Shown: positions 14,638 through 23,577 of the stretch, piece by piece | How positions within the stretch are numbered: the stretch's first letter is position 1 | Layout: each line of letters starts with the position of its first letter | DNA from: an uncultured Clostridia bacterium | GTDB lineage: Bacteria; Bacillota; Clostridia; Lutisporales; Lutisporaceae | Direction: 5' to 3' | Length of the DNA: 44,707 bases | Assembly: GCA_937930535.1 (NCBI GenBank) | Contig: CALGKJ010000188.1 | Coordinates: forward strand, 1-44,707 | Program-made: the position numbers and the translations under genes | Notes under the pieces: model-generated | The model's input: the letters and a program-made list of their open reading frames with translations, nothing else | What the model was told of the DNA's origin: nothing | The model's database searches: none

Positions 14638-17283
14638 TTACTTCTGGCTGTAACCGCCGCCTAATTTTTCTTTAAGTGTTGCTTGTGCAGCAGCAAGTCT
14701 TGCTATTGGTACTCTAAATGGTGAGCAGGATACATAGCTTAATCCTACCTTATGGCAGAATTCTATGGAAGCTGGATCTCCGCCGTGTTCGCCGCAGATA
14801 CCAAGTTTAATGTCTGGTCTTGTTGCTCTTCCAAGATCAGCAGCCATTTGTACAAGCTTGCCCACGCCGTTTTGGTCAAGAGTTTGGAATGGATCTTGCT
14901 CAAATACACCTTTTTCTAAGTAGTCTTTTATGAACTTACCAGCATCGTCTCTTGAGAAACCGTATGTCATTTGTGTAAGGTCATTTGTTCCGAAAGAGAA
15001 GAACTGTGCATCTTTAGCTATTTCGTCTGCTGTTACTGCTCCTCTTGGAACTTCTATCATTGTTCCATACATGTAGTTAAGCTCTATGCCTGATTCAGCT
15101 ATTATGCTGTCAGCAAGCTTAGTAACGATTTCTTTCAGGAATGAAAGCTCTTTTACATCCCCTACTAATGGTATCATTATTTCTGGATGAACATCTATAC
15201 CTTTGTTCTTCTTAACATCTATAGCTGCTTCAATTATTGCTCTTGTTTGCATTTCTGCTATTTCTGGATATGTAACTGCTAGACGGCAGCCTCTATGTCC
15301 AAGCATTGGGTTGAACTCATGCAAGCTGTCAACTCTTACTTTTAACTCTTCGAAAGTAACGCCCATAGTCTTAGCAAGTTCAGCTATATCTTCATCAGCG
15401 TGTGGTAAGAACTCATGTAGTGGTGGGTCAAGAAGTCTTACTGTTACTGGTCTGTCTTCCATAGCTTCAAATATTCCTATGAAGTCTTGTCTTTGATATG
15501 GAATCAGTTTTTCAAGAGCAACCTTTCTTTCTTCAAGTGTATCAGCAAGTATCATTTCTCTAACTGCTGCTATTCTGTCTTCCTCGAAGAACATATGCTC
15601 TGTTCTGCAAAGACCGATACCTTCTGCACCAAATTTGATTGCTTGTGCAGCATCTCTTGGTGTGTCAGCATTAGTTCTTACTTTAAGTCTTCTTACTTCG
15701 TCAGCCCAAGCCATAAGTGTTCCAAAGTGTCCTGAAAGCTCAGGTATAGCTGTTGCTAAAGTACCTTCGTATACATTGCCTGTGCTTCCGTCAAGGGATA
15801 TGTAATCGCCTTCTTTATATTCCTTGCCAGCTATTACGAATTTCTTTTGCTCTTCGTATACTTTTAGTTCTTCACAGCCTGCTACGCAGCACTTACCCAT
15901 ACCTCTTGCAACAACTGCTGCGTGGGAAGTTCTTCCTCCTCTAGCTGTTAATATACCTTGTGCTTCTATCATACCTTCCAAGTCTTCTGGTGAAGTTTCC
16001 AATCTTACAAGTATAACCTTTTCACCCTTCTTAGCAGCATGTACTGCATCTTCTGCTGTAAAGTAAACTGCACCTGAAGCTGCTCCTGGTGAAGCTGGAA
16101 GACCTTTAGCTATGGATTTAGCATTCTTTAATGCTGTTGCTTCAAAAGTTGGATGCAGTAGCTGATCAAGCTGAGCTGGCTCTACTCTCATTACTGCTTC
16201 TTCCTTTGAAATCTTGCCTTCTTCAACGAACTCAACGGCTGTTCTTAAAGCTGCTGCTGCTGTTCTCTTACCATTTCTAGTTTGAAGCATGAAAAGCTTG
16301 CCTTTTTCAATTGTGAACTCGATGTCCTGCATATCTCTGTAGTGGTTTTCAAGAAGTGTTGAAACTTCCATAAATTGGTCATAAACTTCTTTGTTTATTT
16401 CCATTAGCTTATCTATTGTAAGTGGTGTTCTGATACCTGCAACAACGTCTTCACCTTGTGCATTCATCAGGAATTCACCAAGCATTTTTGCTTCGCCTGT
16501 TCCAGGGTCTCTTGTAAATGCAACACCTGTACCGCAGTCATCGCCCATGTTTCCAAATACCATTGATTGTATATTTACTGCTGTTCCAAGGCTTCCGGGA
16601 ATGTTATTAAGCTGTCTGTAAATTATTGCTCTTTCATTATTCCAGGATCTGAAAACTGCTGTTACAGCGTGTAAAAGCTGAGCTTTAGAATCTTGTGGGA
16701 AGTCTTCGCCTTTTACTTCTTTGTAAAGAGCTTTGAACTTTGCAACTACTTCTTCCAAGTCTTCTGCTGTTAAGTCAGTATCAAATTTTGCGCCTTTTTC
16801 TTCTTTTACTTCATCAAGCACTCTTTCGAATTTTGATTTTGGTATTTCCATAACAACATCAGAGAACATTTGTATGAATCTTCTGTAGCTGTCCATAGCA
16901 AATCTCTTGTTGTTAGTAACTTTTACAACAGTTTTAACTGTTTCATCGTTTAAACCAAGGTTAAGAATTGTATCCATCATACCAGGCATTGAGAATTTTG
17001 CACCTGATCTTACTGATACTAAAAGTGGGTTTTCTCCGCCGCCAAAAGTTTTGCCAGTTAATTTTTCAAGTCCTGCTAACTGCTCATGGATTTGATCATT
17101 TAGCTCTGACCATAATTGTCTGCCCTTTTCATAGTACTCGTTGCATGCTTCTGTAGTAATAGTGAATCCTGGAGGTACTGGCAAACCTATATTAGTCATT
17201 TCTGCTAAGTTTGCACCCTTACCGCCTAAAAGGTCCTTCATATTCACTTTACCTTCTTTAAAACTATAAACGTATTTCTTCAC
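14638..17283 (-). CDS. ppdK: Pyruvate, phosphate dikinase
   Basis: This cytoplasmic enzyme interconverts pyruvate + ATP + Pi and PEP + AMP + PPi; in clostridia it often serves glycolysis in place of, or beside, pyruvate kinase. The 881-residue length is normal. The N-terminal ATP-grasp half carries GGKGANLAEM, the swivelling domain has the catalytic histidine near residue 455 in GGRTSHAAVVARG with the adjacent regulatory threonine, and the C-terminal PEP/pyruvate barrel has GLCRTEHMFF and the catalytic cysteine near 830 in GICGEHGGDP. The start is GTG at 17283, sharing one base with the stop codon of the preceding regulator gene (TAGTG), after AAGGAGG. Co-transcription with its bifunctional regulator and a CcpN-like repressor predicts tight control by ADP, Pi and carbon status. 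Confidence 0.97.
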   Translation of the reverse strand: MKKYVYSFKEGKVNMKDLLGGKGANLAEMTNIGLPVPPGFTITTEACNEYYEKGRQLWSELNDQIHEQLAGLEKLTGKTFGGGENPLLVSVRSGAKFSMPGMMDTILNLGLNDETVKTVVKVTNNKRFAMDSYRRFIQMFSDVVMEIPKSKFERVLDEVKEEKGAKFDTDLTAEDLEEVVAKFKALYKEVKGEDFPQDSKAQLLHAVTAVFRSWNNERAIIYRQLNNIPGSLGTAVNIQSMVFGNMGDDCGTGVAFTRDPGTGEAKMLGEFLMNAQGEDVVAGIRTPLTIDKLMEINKEVYDQFMEVSTLLENHYRDMQDIEFTIEKGKLFMLQTRNGKRTAAAALRTAVEFVEEGKISKEEAVMRVEPAQLDQLLHPTFEATALKNAKSIAKGLPASPGAASGAVYFTAEDAVHAAKKGEKVILVRLETSPEDLEGMIEAQGILTARGGRTSHAAVVARGMGKCCVAGCEELKVYEEQKKFVIAGKEYKEGDYISLDGSTGNVYEGTLATAIPELSGHFGTLMAWADEVRRLKVRTNADTPRDAAQAIKFGAEGIGLCRTEHMFFEEDRIAAVREMILADTLEERKVALEKLIPYQRQDFIGIFEAMEDRPVTVRLLDPPLHEFLPHADEDIAELAKTMGVTFEELKVRVDSLHEFNPMLGHRGCRLAVTYPEIAEMQTRAIIEAAIDVKKNKGIDVHPEIMIPLVGDVKELSFLKEIVTKLADSIIAESGIELNYMYGTMIEVPRGAVTADEIAKDAQFFSFGTNDLTQMTYGFSRDDAGKFIKDYLEKGVFEQDPFQTLDQNGVGKLVQMAADLGRATRPDIKLGICGEHGGDPASIEFCHKVGLSYVSCSPFRVPIARLAAAQATLKEKLGGGYSQK

Positions 17284-18092
17284 TATTTGTTTACCTCCTT
17301 TAGTGTTTGAAGTATAATGCTTGCAGTTTCTTCAATAGCTTTATCGGTTACATCTATAACATTGCAACCGATACGATTCATGATTTCTTCTGCATATTTT
17401 AACTCATAAGCTATTCGCTCTATACTTGCATAGTTTGCTCCGCTACTAAGCCCATGAGCTTTTAACCTTTCCATTCTTATGGCATTCAGTTTTTCAGGGT
17501 TGTTTATCAGTCCAACAATCTTTTGTGGTGGTATCTCGAATAGTTCCTTTGGGGGAGATACCTCAGGTAATAATGGTATATTTGTTACCTTCACATTCTT
17601 GCTGGCTAAATACATACTAAGCGGGGTCTTTGAAGTTCTTGATACCCCTATTAAAACCAAATCAGCCTTCTTTATTCCTCTTGGATCCTTGCAGTCATCA
17701 TATTGAACCGCAAATTCAATAGCCTCAACCATATTAAAGTATTCATCATCAAGCTTTCTCAGCATCCCTACAGTAAATGTAGGAGGCTGTTTAACGATAC
17801 CTGATATTGCATCAATTGCAGATCCAATAATATCAACACAAATAATATCATATTTTGAGGCTTCGCACAATAAGTATTCCTTTAAACCCGGAAGTACAAG
17901 AGTATACATTATTATACAATTCAGATCCTTTGCATGCATTACTACCTCATGCAAGGTTTCAATTTCAGTTGCATATGGTATTCTTTTTATTTCAATATCG
18001 CATTGAGTAAATTGTGCAGAAGCAGCCTTTGCCACCTGTTCTGCTGTTTCGCCTATAGAGTCTGATACTACATATATAATAGCTTTTTCCAT
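17283..18092 (-). CDS. yqfL: Pyruvate, phosphate dikinase regulatory protein (kinase/pyrophosphorylase)
   Basis: Members of this family (DUF299, PpsR/PDRP) phosphorylate a threonine next to the catalytic histidine of PPDK using ADP and remove it by Pi-dependent pyrophosphorolysis. The 269-residue protein has the family N-terminus IIYVVSDSIGETAEQVA and the P-loop-like GVSRTSKTPLSMYLA. The start is ATG at 18092: it follows GAGGGAGG by five bases and gives the usual N-terminus, while an in-frame ATG eleven codons upstream has no such support. Its stop codon overlaps the GTG of ppdK, which makes the kinase-target relationship almost certain. In B. subtilis the homologue is next to ccpN, as here. 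Confidence 0.93.
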   Translation of the reverse strand: MEKAIIYVVSDSIGETAEQVAKAASAQFTQCDIEIKRIPYATEIETLHEVVMHAKDLNCIIMYTLVLPGLKEYLLCEASKYDIICVDIIGSAIDAISGIVKQPPTFTVGMLRKLDDEYFNMVEAIEFAVQYDDCKDPRGIKKADLVLIGVSRTSKTPLSMYLASKNVKVTNIPLLPEVSPPKELFEIPPQKIVGLINNPEKLNAIRMERLKAHGLSSGANYASIERIAYELKYAEEIMNRIGCNVIDVTDKAIEETASIILQTLKEVNK

Positions 18093-18108
18093 AATTGCCT
18101 CCCTCATA

Positions 18109-18747
18109 TTACTTACATAGATCATAAAGGAGCTTGGTGATATTGGTTTTTGATAGCTTCCCAGTTATTTTAAGAATATTCTTTCCCTCTTCATTTTTAA
18201 GGCTTTCCACTACCGGCAAGCTGTCTACTTCATGTAGTATAAGCTTTCCAGCAGCTTCAAAGGCATTTTCCTCATCAGTAGTGTAAATTACATTAGGCAT
18301 TCTGGTCATAATCATTCCTACCGGAACCTTATTAACATCTATATTGCCTATTGCATTTTTTATGAAGTCTTTTCTTGATACCACCCCTGCAAGAGTACCT
18401 TTGCTCTGAACATATAGTGTACCTACATTTTCCAGGAATAACGTTACAATGGCATCATACACCATTGTATCCTCTGAAACAACTGTCGGAATAGACTTTA
18501 TGTCCTTTACCTTAATGCTTTTAATGAAGTTGGAAGCTACACTGTCAATAAATTTACCTGAATAAAAGTATCCAACCTTTGGCCTTGCCTCTAGGATATC
18601 TGACATAGTTAGTATAGTCAAATCAGGCCTTAGTGCAGCTCTGGTCATATTAAGCATTTCTGCAAGCTGCTCACTAGTAATCGGCTGATGCTTCTTTACA
18701 AGTTCTATTATTAATTTTTGACGGCTTGTAAATTCTATCGCAATCAC
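18109..18747 (-). CDS. ccpN: CcpN-like transcriptional repressor (HTH plus CBS pair)
   Basis: Residues about 8-60 are a winged helix-turn-helix (TSEQLAEMLNMTRAALRPDL), closely resembling B. subtilis CcpN (GEQIAETLNLTRATLRPDL), followed by KVGYFYSG and two CBS domains (residues about 80-210) that in this family sense adenine nucleotides. CcpN represses gluconeogenic genes in the presence of glucose. Position directly upstream of the PPDK regulator and ppdK suggests it controls PEP/pyruvate interconversion, probably including its own operon. The start is GTG at 18747; the SD (AGAG) is weak, so the exact start is less certain than the family. Confidence 0.85.
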   Translation of the reverse strand: MIAIEFTSRQKLIIELVKKHQPITSEQLAEMLNMTRAALRPDLTILTMSDILEARPKVGYFYSGKFIDSVASNFIKSIKVKDIKSIPTVVSEDTMVYDAIVTLFLENVGTLYVQSKGTLAGVVSRKDFIKNAIGNIDVNKVPVGMIMTRMPNVIYTTDEENAFEAAGKLILHEVDSLPVVESLKNEEGKNILKITGKLSKTNITKLLYDLCK

Positions 18748-18773
18748 CTACTCTACCATTACTTTCAGATATC

Positions 18774-18803
18774 ATTATACCATTTGTGCTATTGAATTAC
18801 CAA
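18774..18803 (-). promoter_or_regulatory. SigA-type promoter of the ccpN-ppdK operon
   Basis: On the minus strand TTGGTA (18803-18798) and TATAAT (18779-18774) are 18 bases apart, 27 bases before the ccpN start. Just upstream lie two direct copies of TGTAGAT (at 18839-18833 and 18824-18818), which could be binding sites for CcpN itself or another regulator; that part is speculative. Confidence 0.65.
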
Positions 18804-18953
18804 TATCTTTGTAAAAATCTACAATGTGTATTATCTACACTATAATAACTTATATACCATATAAAATACTAACACAAAAAATTTGATATCTGCAATATTT
18901 TTATTAAATTTCTCATGATTTACTAGGTTTTTCAATTAAATTTTGTAAAAAGA

Positions 18954-18988
18954 CACAAAAAAGCCCCTTCCTTAGCAGGAATAGGGCA
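18954..18988 (-). terminator. Terminator of the era-recO-DUF4342 run
   Basis: On the minus strand GCCCTATTCCT pairs with AGGAAGGGGC across a 4-nt loop (18963-18988, one small internal bulge) and is followed by TTTTTTGTGTC. It lies 16 bases after the stop of the DUF4342 gene. Confidence 0.85.
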
Positions 18989-19003
18989 TTACTGTTGATC
19001 CTT

Positions 19004-19609
19004 TTATTGTCTGTAAGTGTCTGGCGTAGCATCTGTTGTATTATTACAGGTGCTGCATGTGTCTGTTGCAAATGTAAGATTTTCTATAGTTATATCTTCG
19101 TTGTGAGCATCGGCAGTATTATTTTGTCTGTTTCCAAATCTAGATGTCATATTTCTCATTTCATCTGTTGCTGTTTTTATTTTGTTAACTACATCCTCTG
19201 CTGCTGTTGAAATTGCATTGCTTACGTTTATCAGCTCTTTATTTGGTTTTTCGACTTCTATAACGCATTTTGACAACAATGCAACTGCTGCTCCCACCGC
19301 AGTAATCTGTGGAATAACTACAGCACCTATAGCTCCAGCAGTAATAGGTATATCAAGTATTACATATTCATCCTTCTTTACTCTGATTCTGCTTACATTG
19401 CCTTTGTTCAAAATTCCTTTTAATCTATCTAGTGCTTCATTACCTCTTACTGTGATAGACTCAGTCCATTTTTTATTGTCTGTTTCCTCCAAGCTTATTA
19501 AGGCATCTACTACGTTTCCTCCTGATGTTTCAAGTGCCTCCTTTGCCTGCTTATAGCTAACACCTGTACGATCCCTTATGATGTCAATTTTTTCTAAAGT
19601 AATATCCAT
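19004..19609 (-). CDS. DUF4342 protein with N-terminal UBA-like domain
   Basis: The 201-residue protein starts with a UBA/EF-Ts-N-like three-helix domain (residues about 2-42; IRDRTGVSYKQAKEAL, GGNVVDAL), followed by a DUF4342 domain (about 55-125) with a hydrophobic, glycine/alanine-rich segment (ITAGAIGAVVIPQITAVGAA) that may touch or cross the membrane. The C-terminal 70 residues are polar and Thr/Asn/Asp-rich with a CSTC motif near the end. The ATG at 19609 is chosen over a TTG seven codons earlier because that TTG would overlap the SD AAAGGAG. Function of the family is unknown. It lies last in the run with recO and era, with a terminator behind it. Confidence 0.75.
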   Translation of the reverse strand: MDITLEKIDIIRDRTGVSYKQAKEALETSGGNVVDALISLEETDNKKWTESITVRGNEALDRLKGILNKGNVSRIRVKKDEYVILDIPITAGAIGAVVIPQITAVGAAVALLSKCVIEVEKPNKELINVSNAISTAAEDVVNKIKTATDEMRNMTSRFGNRQNNTADAHNEDITIENLTFATDTCSTCNNTTDATPDTYRQ

Positions 19610-19653
19610 AACAATTGTTTCTCCTTTCAAATTCTATTAATACTCATATTAAG

Positions 19654-20409
19654 TTAACTTTGTGTTTCTTTGATTTCATCAAGAAATTCAAGGGTTCTGA
19701 ACTCTTTTTCAAGATGATCTCTAACAAATTCCCTAATTATTCTATCTAATTCATTAAAAATAGTATTATCAATTTTTAGGTTATTTAGTCTAGAAATTTG
19801 AGTATTTAATAAAATTTTTATAAACTCAATTGTACCTGAACTTACTTTCATGGCCTTAGCATCATATCCATGACATTTTTTACATAAAACACCGCCAAGA
19901 CTTATACTGAATTTTTCATATTGATCAGATGTGTCGCCGCAGCTGACACATTTTGCAGTATTCGGTCTAAATCCGCTTATATCCATCACCTTAAGCTGAT
20001 ATGCCAGGCTTAATATCCCCAATGGTATTTCGCCAATTGACAAATAGTATAATGTATTTGCTAAAAGAAGGAATAATCTTTCACTTGGAATATCTTCATC
20101 TGATACAAAATCAGCCATCTCCGTAAAAAAAACACCATAGGATAATCTCAACAAGTCTTTTCGGATGTTATAGAAGCTCTCCCTAGTCTCCGCTTGGGTA
20201 ATATGAAAAAAGTTTGTACCCTTAAACAGTACAAACTCACTGAATGTGAAAATCTCACTAGACGCAAGAAGGCTGCTTTTAGGTTTTCGGCAGCCCTTCG
20301 CGATAGCTTTTATCTTACCCTTATTTCTTGTTAACAATGTTAGTATTTTATCTGCTTCCCCAAGGTTTGTATGCTTCAATACTATGCCCTCGGTCTTTGA
20401 TATTCCCAT
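19654..20409 (-). CDS. recO: DNA repair protein RecO
   Basis: RecO helps load RecA onto SSB-coated single-stranded DNA in the RecFOR pathway. The 251-residue protein has the N-terminal OB-fold (TEGIVLKHTNLGEADKILTLLT), a helical middle and a four-cysteine zinc site (CVSCG and CKKCHG, residues about 150-177). It is the usual length. It starts ten bases after era, the same pairing as in B. subtilis. ATG at 20409 follows AGGGG at suitable spacing. Confidence 0.95.
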   Translation of the reverse strand: MGISKTEGIVLKHTNLGEADKILTLLTRNKGKIKAIAKGCRKPKSSLLASSEIFTFSEFVLFKGTNFFHITQAETRESFYNIRKDLLRLSYGVFFTEMADFVSDEDIPSERLFLLLANTLYYLSIGEIPLGILSLAYQLKVMDISGFRPNTAKCVSCGDTSDQYEKFSISLGGVLCKKCHGYDAKAMKVSSGTIEFIKILLNTQISRLNNLKIDNTIFNELDRIIREFVRDHLEKEFRTLEFLDEIKETQS

Positions 20410-20419
20410 TATACTACCC

Positions 20420-21316
20420 CTACTTATATCCTAAGTTTTTAAGAGTTGAGTTATTATCTCTCCAATTCTTTCTTACCTTTACCCATAATTGAAGATTTGT
20501 TTGGCAGTTTAAAAGATTTTCTATGTCAGCTCTTGCCTTTACACCAATTTCCTTTAACATTTTTCCTTGCTTGCCTATAATTATTCCCTTATGTGAATCC
20601 TTTTCACAATAAATCGTTGCCTCAATATCAATTATGTTCTTTTGTTCCCTTTCCTTCATTGATGTTATTTCGACAGCAGTTCCATGAGGAACCTCATCGG
20701 AGGTAAGCTCAAGTATTTTTTCCCTAACAAGCTCGGATACTATAAACTTTTCAGGTACATCTGTGTAGATATCATCTGGGAAGTAAAGAGGACCTACCGG
20801 AAGATTTTTAATCAGCTCTTTAATCAGCTCATCTATATTTTCGCCTTCTGCCGCAGAAATTGGTATGATACTATCAAAATAATCTTCATGAACACTTAGC
20901 TCTGCAACAATACTTTGAAGTTTAGCCTTGCTTATCTTATCAATTTTGTTTAAAACTAATATTACAGGCGACTTTATATCTCTTGTTGCATCCACTATCT
21001 CCATATCTTCCACGCCTATTTCGTCAGCACAATCCAAAACTACAACTATAACATCTACTCCTTTTAAGGATTGTGTTGCACTGCTGACCATAAACTCGCC
21101 CAGCTTGTGCCTTGGTTTATGTATTCCCGGAGTATCTATGAAAACAATTTGCACTTCATTGGTTGTATAGATACATCTGATAGAGTTTCTTGTTGTTTGA
21201 GGCTTACTAGAAATTATTGTTACTCTCTCACCTACTAATCTATTAATTAGAGTAGATTTCCCTACATTAGGTCTTCCAATTATTGTTACAAAGCCTGATT
21301 TAAAGTTGTTACCCAA
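20420..21316 (-). CDS. era: GTPase Era
   Basis: Era is an essential GTPase that binds 16S rRNA near the 3' end and assists 30S maturation. The 298-residue protein shows G1 GRPNVGKS, G3 DTPG, G4 NKID and SAAEGE near G5, then a C-terminal KH domain (residues about 210-290; IIGKQGKMLKEIG). The start is TTG at 21316, five bases after GAGGTG; the next ATG candidates would remove the G1 region. Neighbours cdd and recO keep the conserved Bacillota order. Confidence 0.96.
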   Translation of the reverse strand: MGNNFKSGFVTIIGRPNVGKSTLINRLVGERVTIISSKPQTTRNSIRCIYTTNEVQIVFIDTPGIHKPRHKLGEFMVSSATQSLKGVDVIVVVLDCADEIGVEDMEIVDATRDIKSPVILVLNKIDKISKAKLQSIVAELSVHEDYFDSIIPISAAEGENIDELIKELIKNLPVGPLYFPDDIYTDVPEKFIVSELVREKILELTSDEVPHGTAVEITSMKEREQKNIIDIEATIYCEKDSHKGIIIGKQGKMLKEIGVKARADIENLLNCQTNLQLWVKVRKNWRDNNSTLKNLGYK

Positions 21317-21357
21317 TTTTGCACCTCGCCTTTTCTTATGTATGTATTGTAAATATA

Positions 21358-21741
21358 TTAAGGAATAGAAACAAATGCTTCTGGAAGAAGCTCTCCTAAA
21401 GTATAAGTCTTTATTTCCCTGCCATTTTCAAAAATTAGCTTTAAGTCTAATCCAAATTCTGACATAAATTGCCTGCATATTCCGCAGGGGTATGTAAAAT
21501 CTCCGCTGCTGCCTACTATAGCAATTGCTTCAAATTCTCTTTCTCCCTCTGAAATAGCTTTTGTAAATGCAACTCTTTCAGCACATATTGTGGCACCATA
21601 GGAGGAGTTCTCTACATTACAGCCAGTAAACACCTTACCTGACTTTGTAATAAGTGCTGCCCCGACTCTGAAATTTGAGTACTTTACATAGGCATTTTTC
21701 ATAGCATCCTTAGCTTTTTCAATTAATAAATTTTTATCCAC
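21358..21741 (-). CDS. cdd: Cytidine deaminase
   Basis: It deaminates cytidine and deoxycytidine to uridines in pyrimidine salvage. The zinc site is complete: C-A-E in ATICAERVAF and the PCGICRQF pair of cysteines, with substrate-binding NVENSSYG. The frame opens with a GTG that overlaps the stop of the lipoprotein gene, but AAGGAG sits directly on it. I prefer the GTG at 21741, eight bases after that SD, giving MDKNLLIEKAKDAM and 127 residues, as for tetrameric bacterial enzymes. It lies between the lipoprotein gene and era. Confidence 0.94.
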   Translation of the reverse strand: MDKNLLIEKAKDAMKNAYVKYSNFRVGAALITKSGKVFTGCNVENSSYGATICAERVAFTKAISEGEREFEAIAIVGSSGDFTYPCGICRQFMSEFGLDLKLIFENGREIKTYTLGELLPEAFVSIP

Positions 21742-21746
21742 AATCT

Positions 21747-22805
21747 TCACTCCTTAATCTCAATTGATGCATATTCAGGAACTATCTGTATCCATACGTT
21801 CCCTTTATTTAGCTTAATTTCATTACCTTTCAGGTCTTTGTAGGTTGTCTTGCCTTGTCTGCTGTTTTTGCTCCACTCAATTTCAACCAACCTGCCGCCG
21901 GTCATGAAAAAACCGCTCCCTTTTCCAATATTACTTATTTCCAGTCTTCCCACATCATCAATAACCTTGGCTTTAACCTTTTCAATTATTATGTTGTCTA
22001 CCTTTATTTCTTTTCCTGTTTCTTTATCCTTCTGCTTTTCATCATTTATTAATCTATAATACCTTTTATCATTTTCATCATATTTATATCCAGCTTTATA
22101 GCTTTTTTGATATGTAATATAAATCTGACTTGTTTTTTTACCATCAACTTCAGTGAACTCCTCAGAGAAATTAAAATACTCTGGAGCTGATTTATTTTCC
22201 AGCTTGCTGTTTGCCATTACCTCTCTCATCAGCTTGGTGCTGGTGTATAGATTGTGAGGTGCACTTCTGTCTACTGCTCTCCAAAAACATGGATCATTTT
22301 TCAAATCGTTTAATGCTGCAATTTTAAGATTCTTTATATCATCAAGTGCCTGGGGGCTGCCGCCGCAATGTACAAACACAGCATTGCTTTCCATGGCCTT
22401 ATCAATAAAGTAGGGTCTGGCACTTCTTACAGGTCCTATTTTATCTGCCTCAATATGGTGAAATATTGCTAGATACCGAGTAATACTTCCTTCAACAGGC
22501 ATTTCATAAACAATTTCTGCACTTGTCAAACCCGATTGCGGTCTGGCAGAAGCTTGATTGTCTATAACAACAGCAATAGGTCTTAGCTTACTGGTATATT
22601 CATCAACAATACCCATACCAGTCAATCCGCATTTATATAAGCTAGGAGTCGGTGTAGCCTCTTCTGCGGGGGTAATTGCGGCTGTTGGCTCCTCTGAAGG
22701 CACTTCAACAGTTTCTGAAGTCTTTGCTTTTTTACTGCAACCTGATATTATTATTCCGGCTATGATTAGAATAATAAGAATACCTGCTATTTTCTTTTTA
22801 TACAT
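21747..22805 (-). CDS. DUF3048 (YerB-like) lipoprotein
   Basis: The ATG at 22805 follows AGAGGGG and gives a lipoprotein signal (MYKKKIAG, hydrophobic core, IIISGC with the lipid-modified cysteine near residue 23), then a Thr/Pro/Glu-rich spacer. The rest is a DUF3048 two-part domain (VVIDNQASARPQSGL, MPVEGSITRYLAIF and the GPVRSARPYFID motif). Function is not established; the family resembles outer-surface proteins linked to cell wall processes. The 352-residue length is typical. It lies directly upstream of cdd, not a position it occupies in B. subtilis. Confidence 0.87.
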   Translation of the reverse strand: MYKKKIAGILIILIIAGIIISGCSKKAKTSETVEVPSEEPTAAITPAEEATPTPSLYKCGLTGMGIVDEYTSKLRPIAVVIDNQASARPQSGLTSAEIVYEMPVEGSITRYLAIFHHIEADKIGPVRSARPYFIDKAMESNAVFVHCGGSPQALDDIKNLKIAALNDLKNDPCFWRAVDRSAPHNLYTSTKLMREVMANSKLENKSAPEYFNFSEEFTEVDGKKTSQIYITYQKSYKAGYKYDENDKRYYRLINDEKQKDKETGKEIKVDNIIIEKVKAKVIDDVGRLEISNIGKGSGFFMTGGRLVEIEWSKNSRQGKTTYKDLKGNEIKLNKGNVWIQIVPEYASIEIKE

Positions 22806-22863
22806 ATGCAACCCCTCTTTCAAACATACTTATAAGGCTGTAAAAGCTCTCTACTCTTCTTTT

Positions 22864-23571
22864 TTATAATGCTAACAGCATAAATATGCTGTAGGTTATT
22901 AAAGCTCCTAAAACAGCTCCTACAGAAACCTCTGCAATACTATGTATTCCGGCCTCTACTCTGCTTTGCAGTACCAGCATGCCTAGAGCAAGAGCCAATA
23001 TACATATATATATATTATCAGTGGACATAAGTACTATGGTGACTAATGAAAAGGCTATCGCAGCATGTCCGCTGGGCATTCCTCCCTGTACAATTTTTTT
23101 TGAATTGAGATAATACTTAAGTGCTACAATTAGTATCAATACTATAGCAACACTAATAAATGCTTTATACATACTGAATTGCTTTATACTATCTATAACT
23201 CTTCTTATATATGGCGGAAACTTCCTTACAAATACTAAGTAACCTATAAAGATGGAACTCAGGGCAGATATTAGTACAGCACCTGCGGATACATCCTTTG
23301 CAATCTTAGCCACAGGATGATATTTCTCGCTGTATAGGTCTACCATTTTCTCAATGGCAGTATTTACCATCTCGCATACAATAACAACTGTAATTATTAT
23401 AAAAAGTATGCATATATCCAATCTGGTCAAAGGGAGAAAAAGACTGCCCAATATAACTAATAGGGCAGCTAGTAAATGTATACGCATATTTCTCTGTGTT
23501 TTAATGCAGTATACTACACCTTCAACTGCATTCTTAAAACTCTGAACAGTTTTGCTTTTTTTAGGCTTCAT
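22864..23571 (-). CDS. dgkA: Diacylglycerol/undecaprenol kinase fused to PAP2 phosphatase
   Basis: Residues 1 to about 115 are a DgkA-type integral membrane kinase (SFKNAVEGVVYCIKTQRN, the family signature EMVNTAIEKMVDL with the catalytic Glu). In Gram-positives it phosphorylates undecaprenol. Residues about 120-235 form a PAP2 phosphatase with GGMPSGHAAIAFS and SRVEAGIHSIAEV motifs, missing the long N-terminal KXXXXXXRP consensus in clear form (KYYLNSKKIVQGGMPSG is the equivalent zone). Kinase and phosphatase in one membrane protein could balance undecaprenol and its phosphate for peptidoglycan lipid carriers. It starts 6 bases after ybeY, as dgkA does in B. subtilis. Confidence 0.9.
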   Translation of the reverse strand: MKPKKSKTVQSFKNAVEGVVYCIKTQRNMRIHLLAALLVILGSLFLPLTRLDICILFIIITVVIVCEMVNTAIEKMVDLYSEKYHPVAKIAKDVSAGAVLISALSSIFIGYLVFVRKFPPYIRRVIDSIKQFSMYKAFISVAIVLILIVALKYYLNSKKIVQGGMPSGHAAIAFSLVTIVLMSTDNIYICILALALGMLVLQSRVEAGIHSIAEVSVGAVLGALITYSIFMLLAL

Positions 23572-23577
23572 CGTGTA

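Noticed and set aside
18818-18839. Naming the TGTAGAT direct repeats a CcpN operator
   Set aside because: They do not match the known B. subtilis CcpN site well enough; mentioned only as a possibility.
22864-23571. A frameshift joining separate dgkA and PAP2 genes
   Set aside because: The frame is continuous and such fusions occur in other clostridia.
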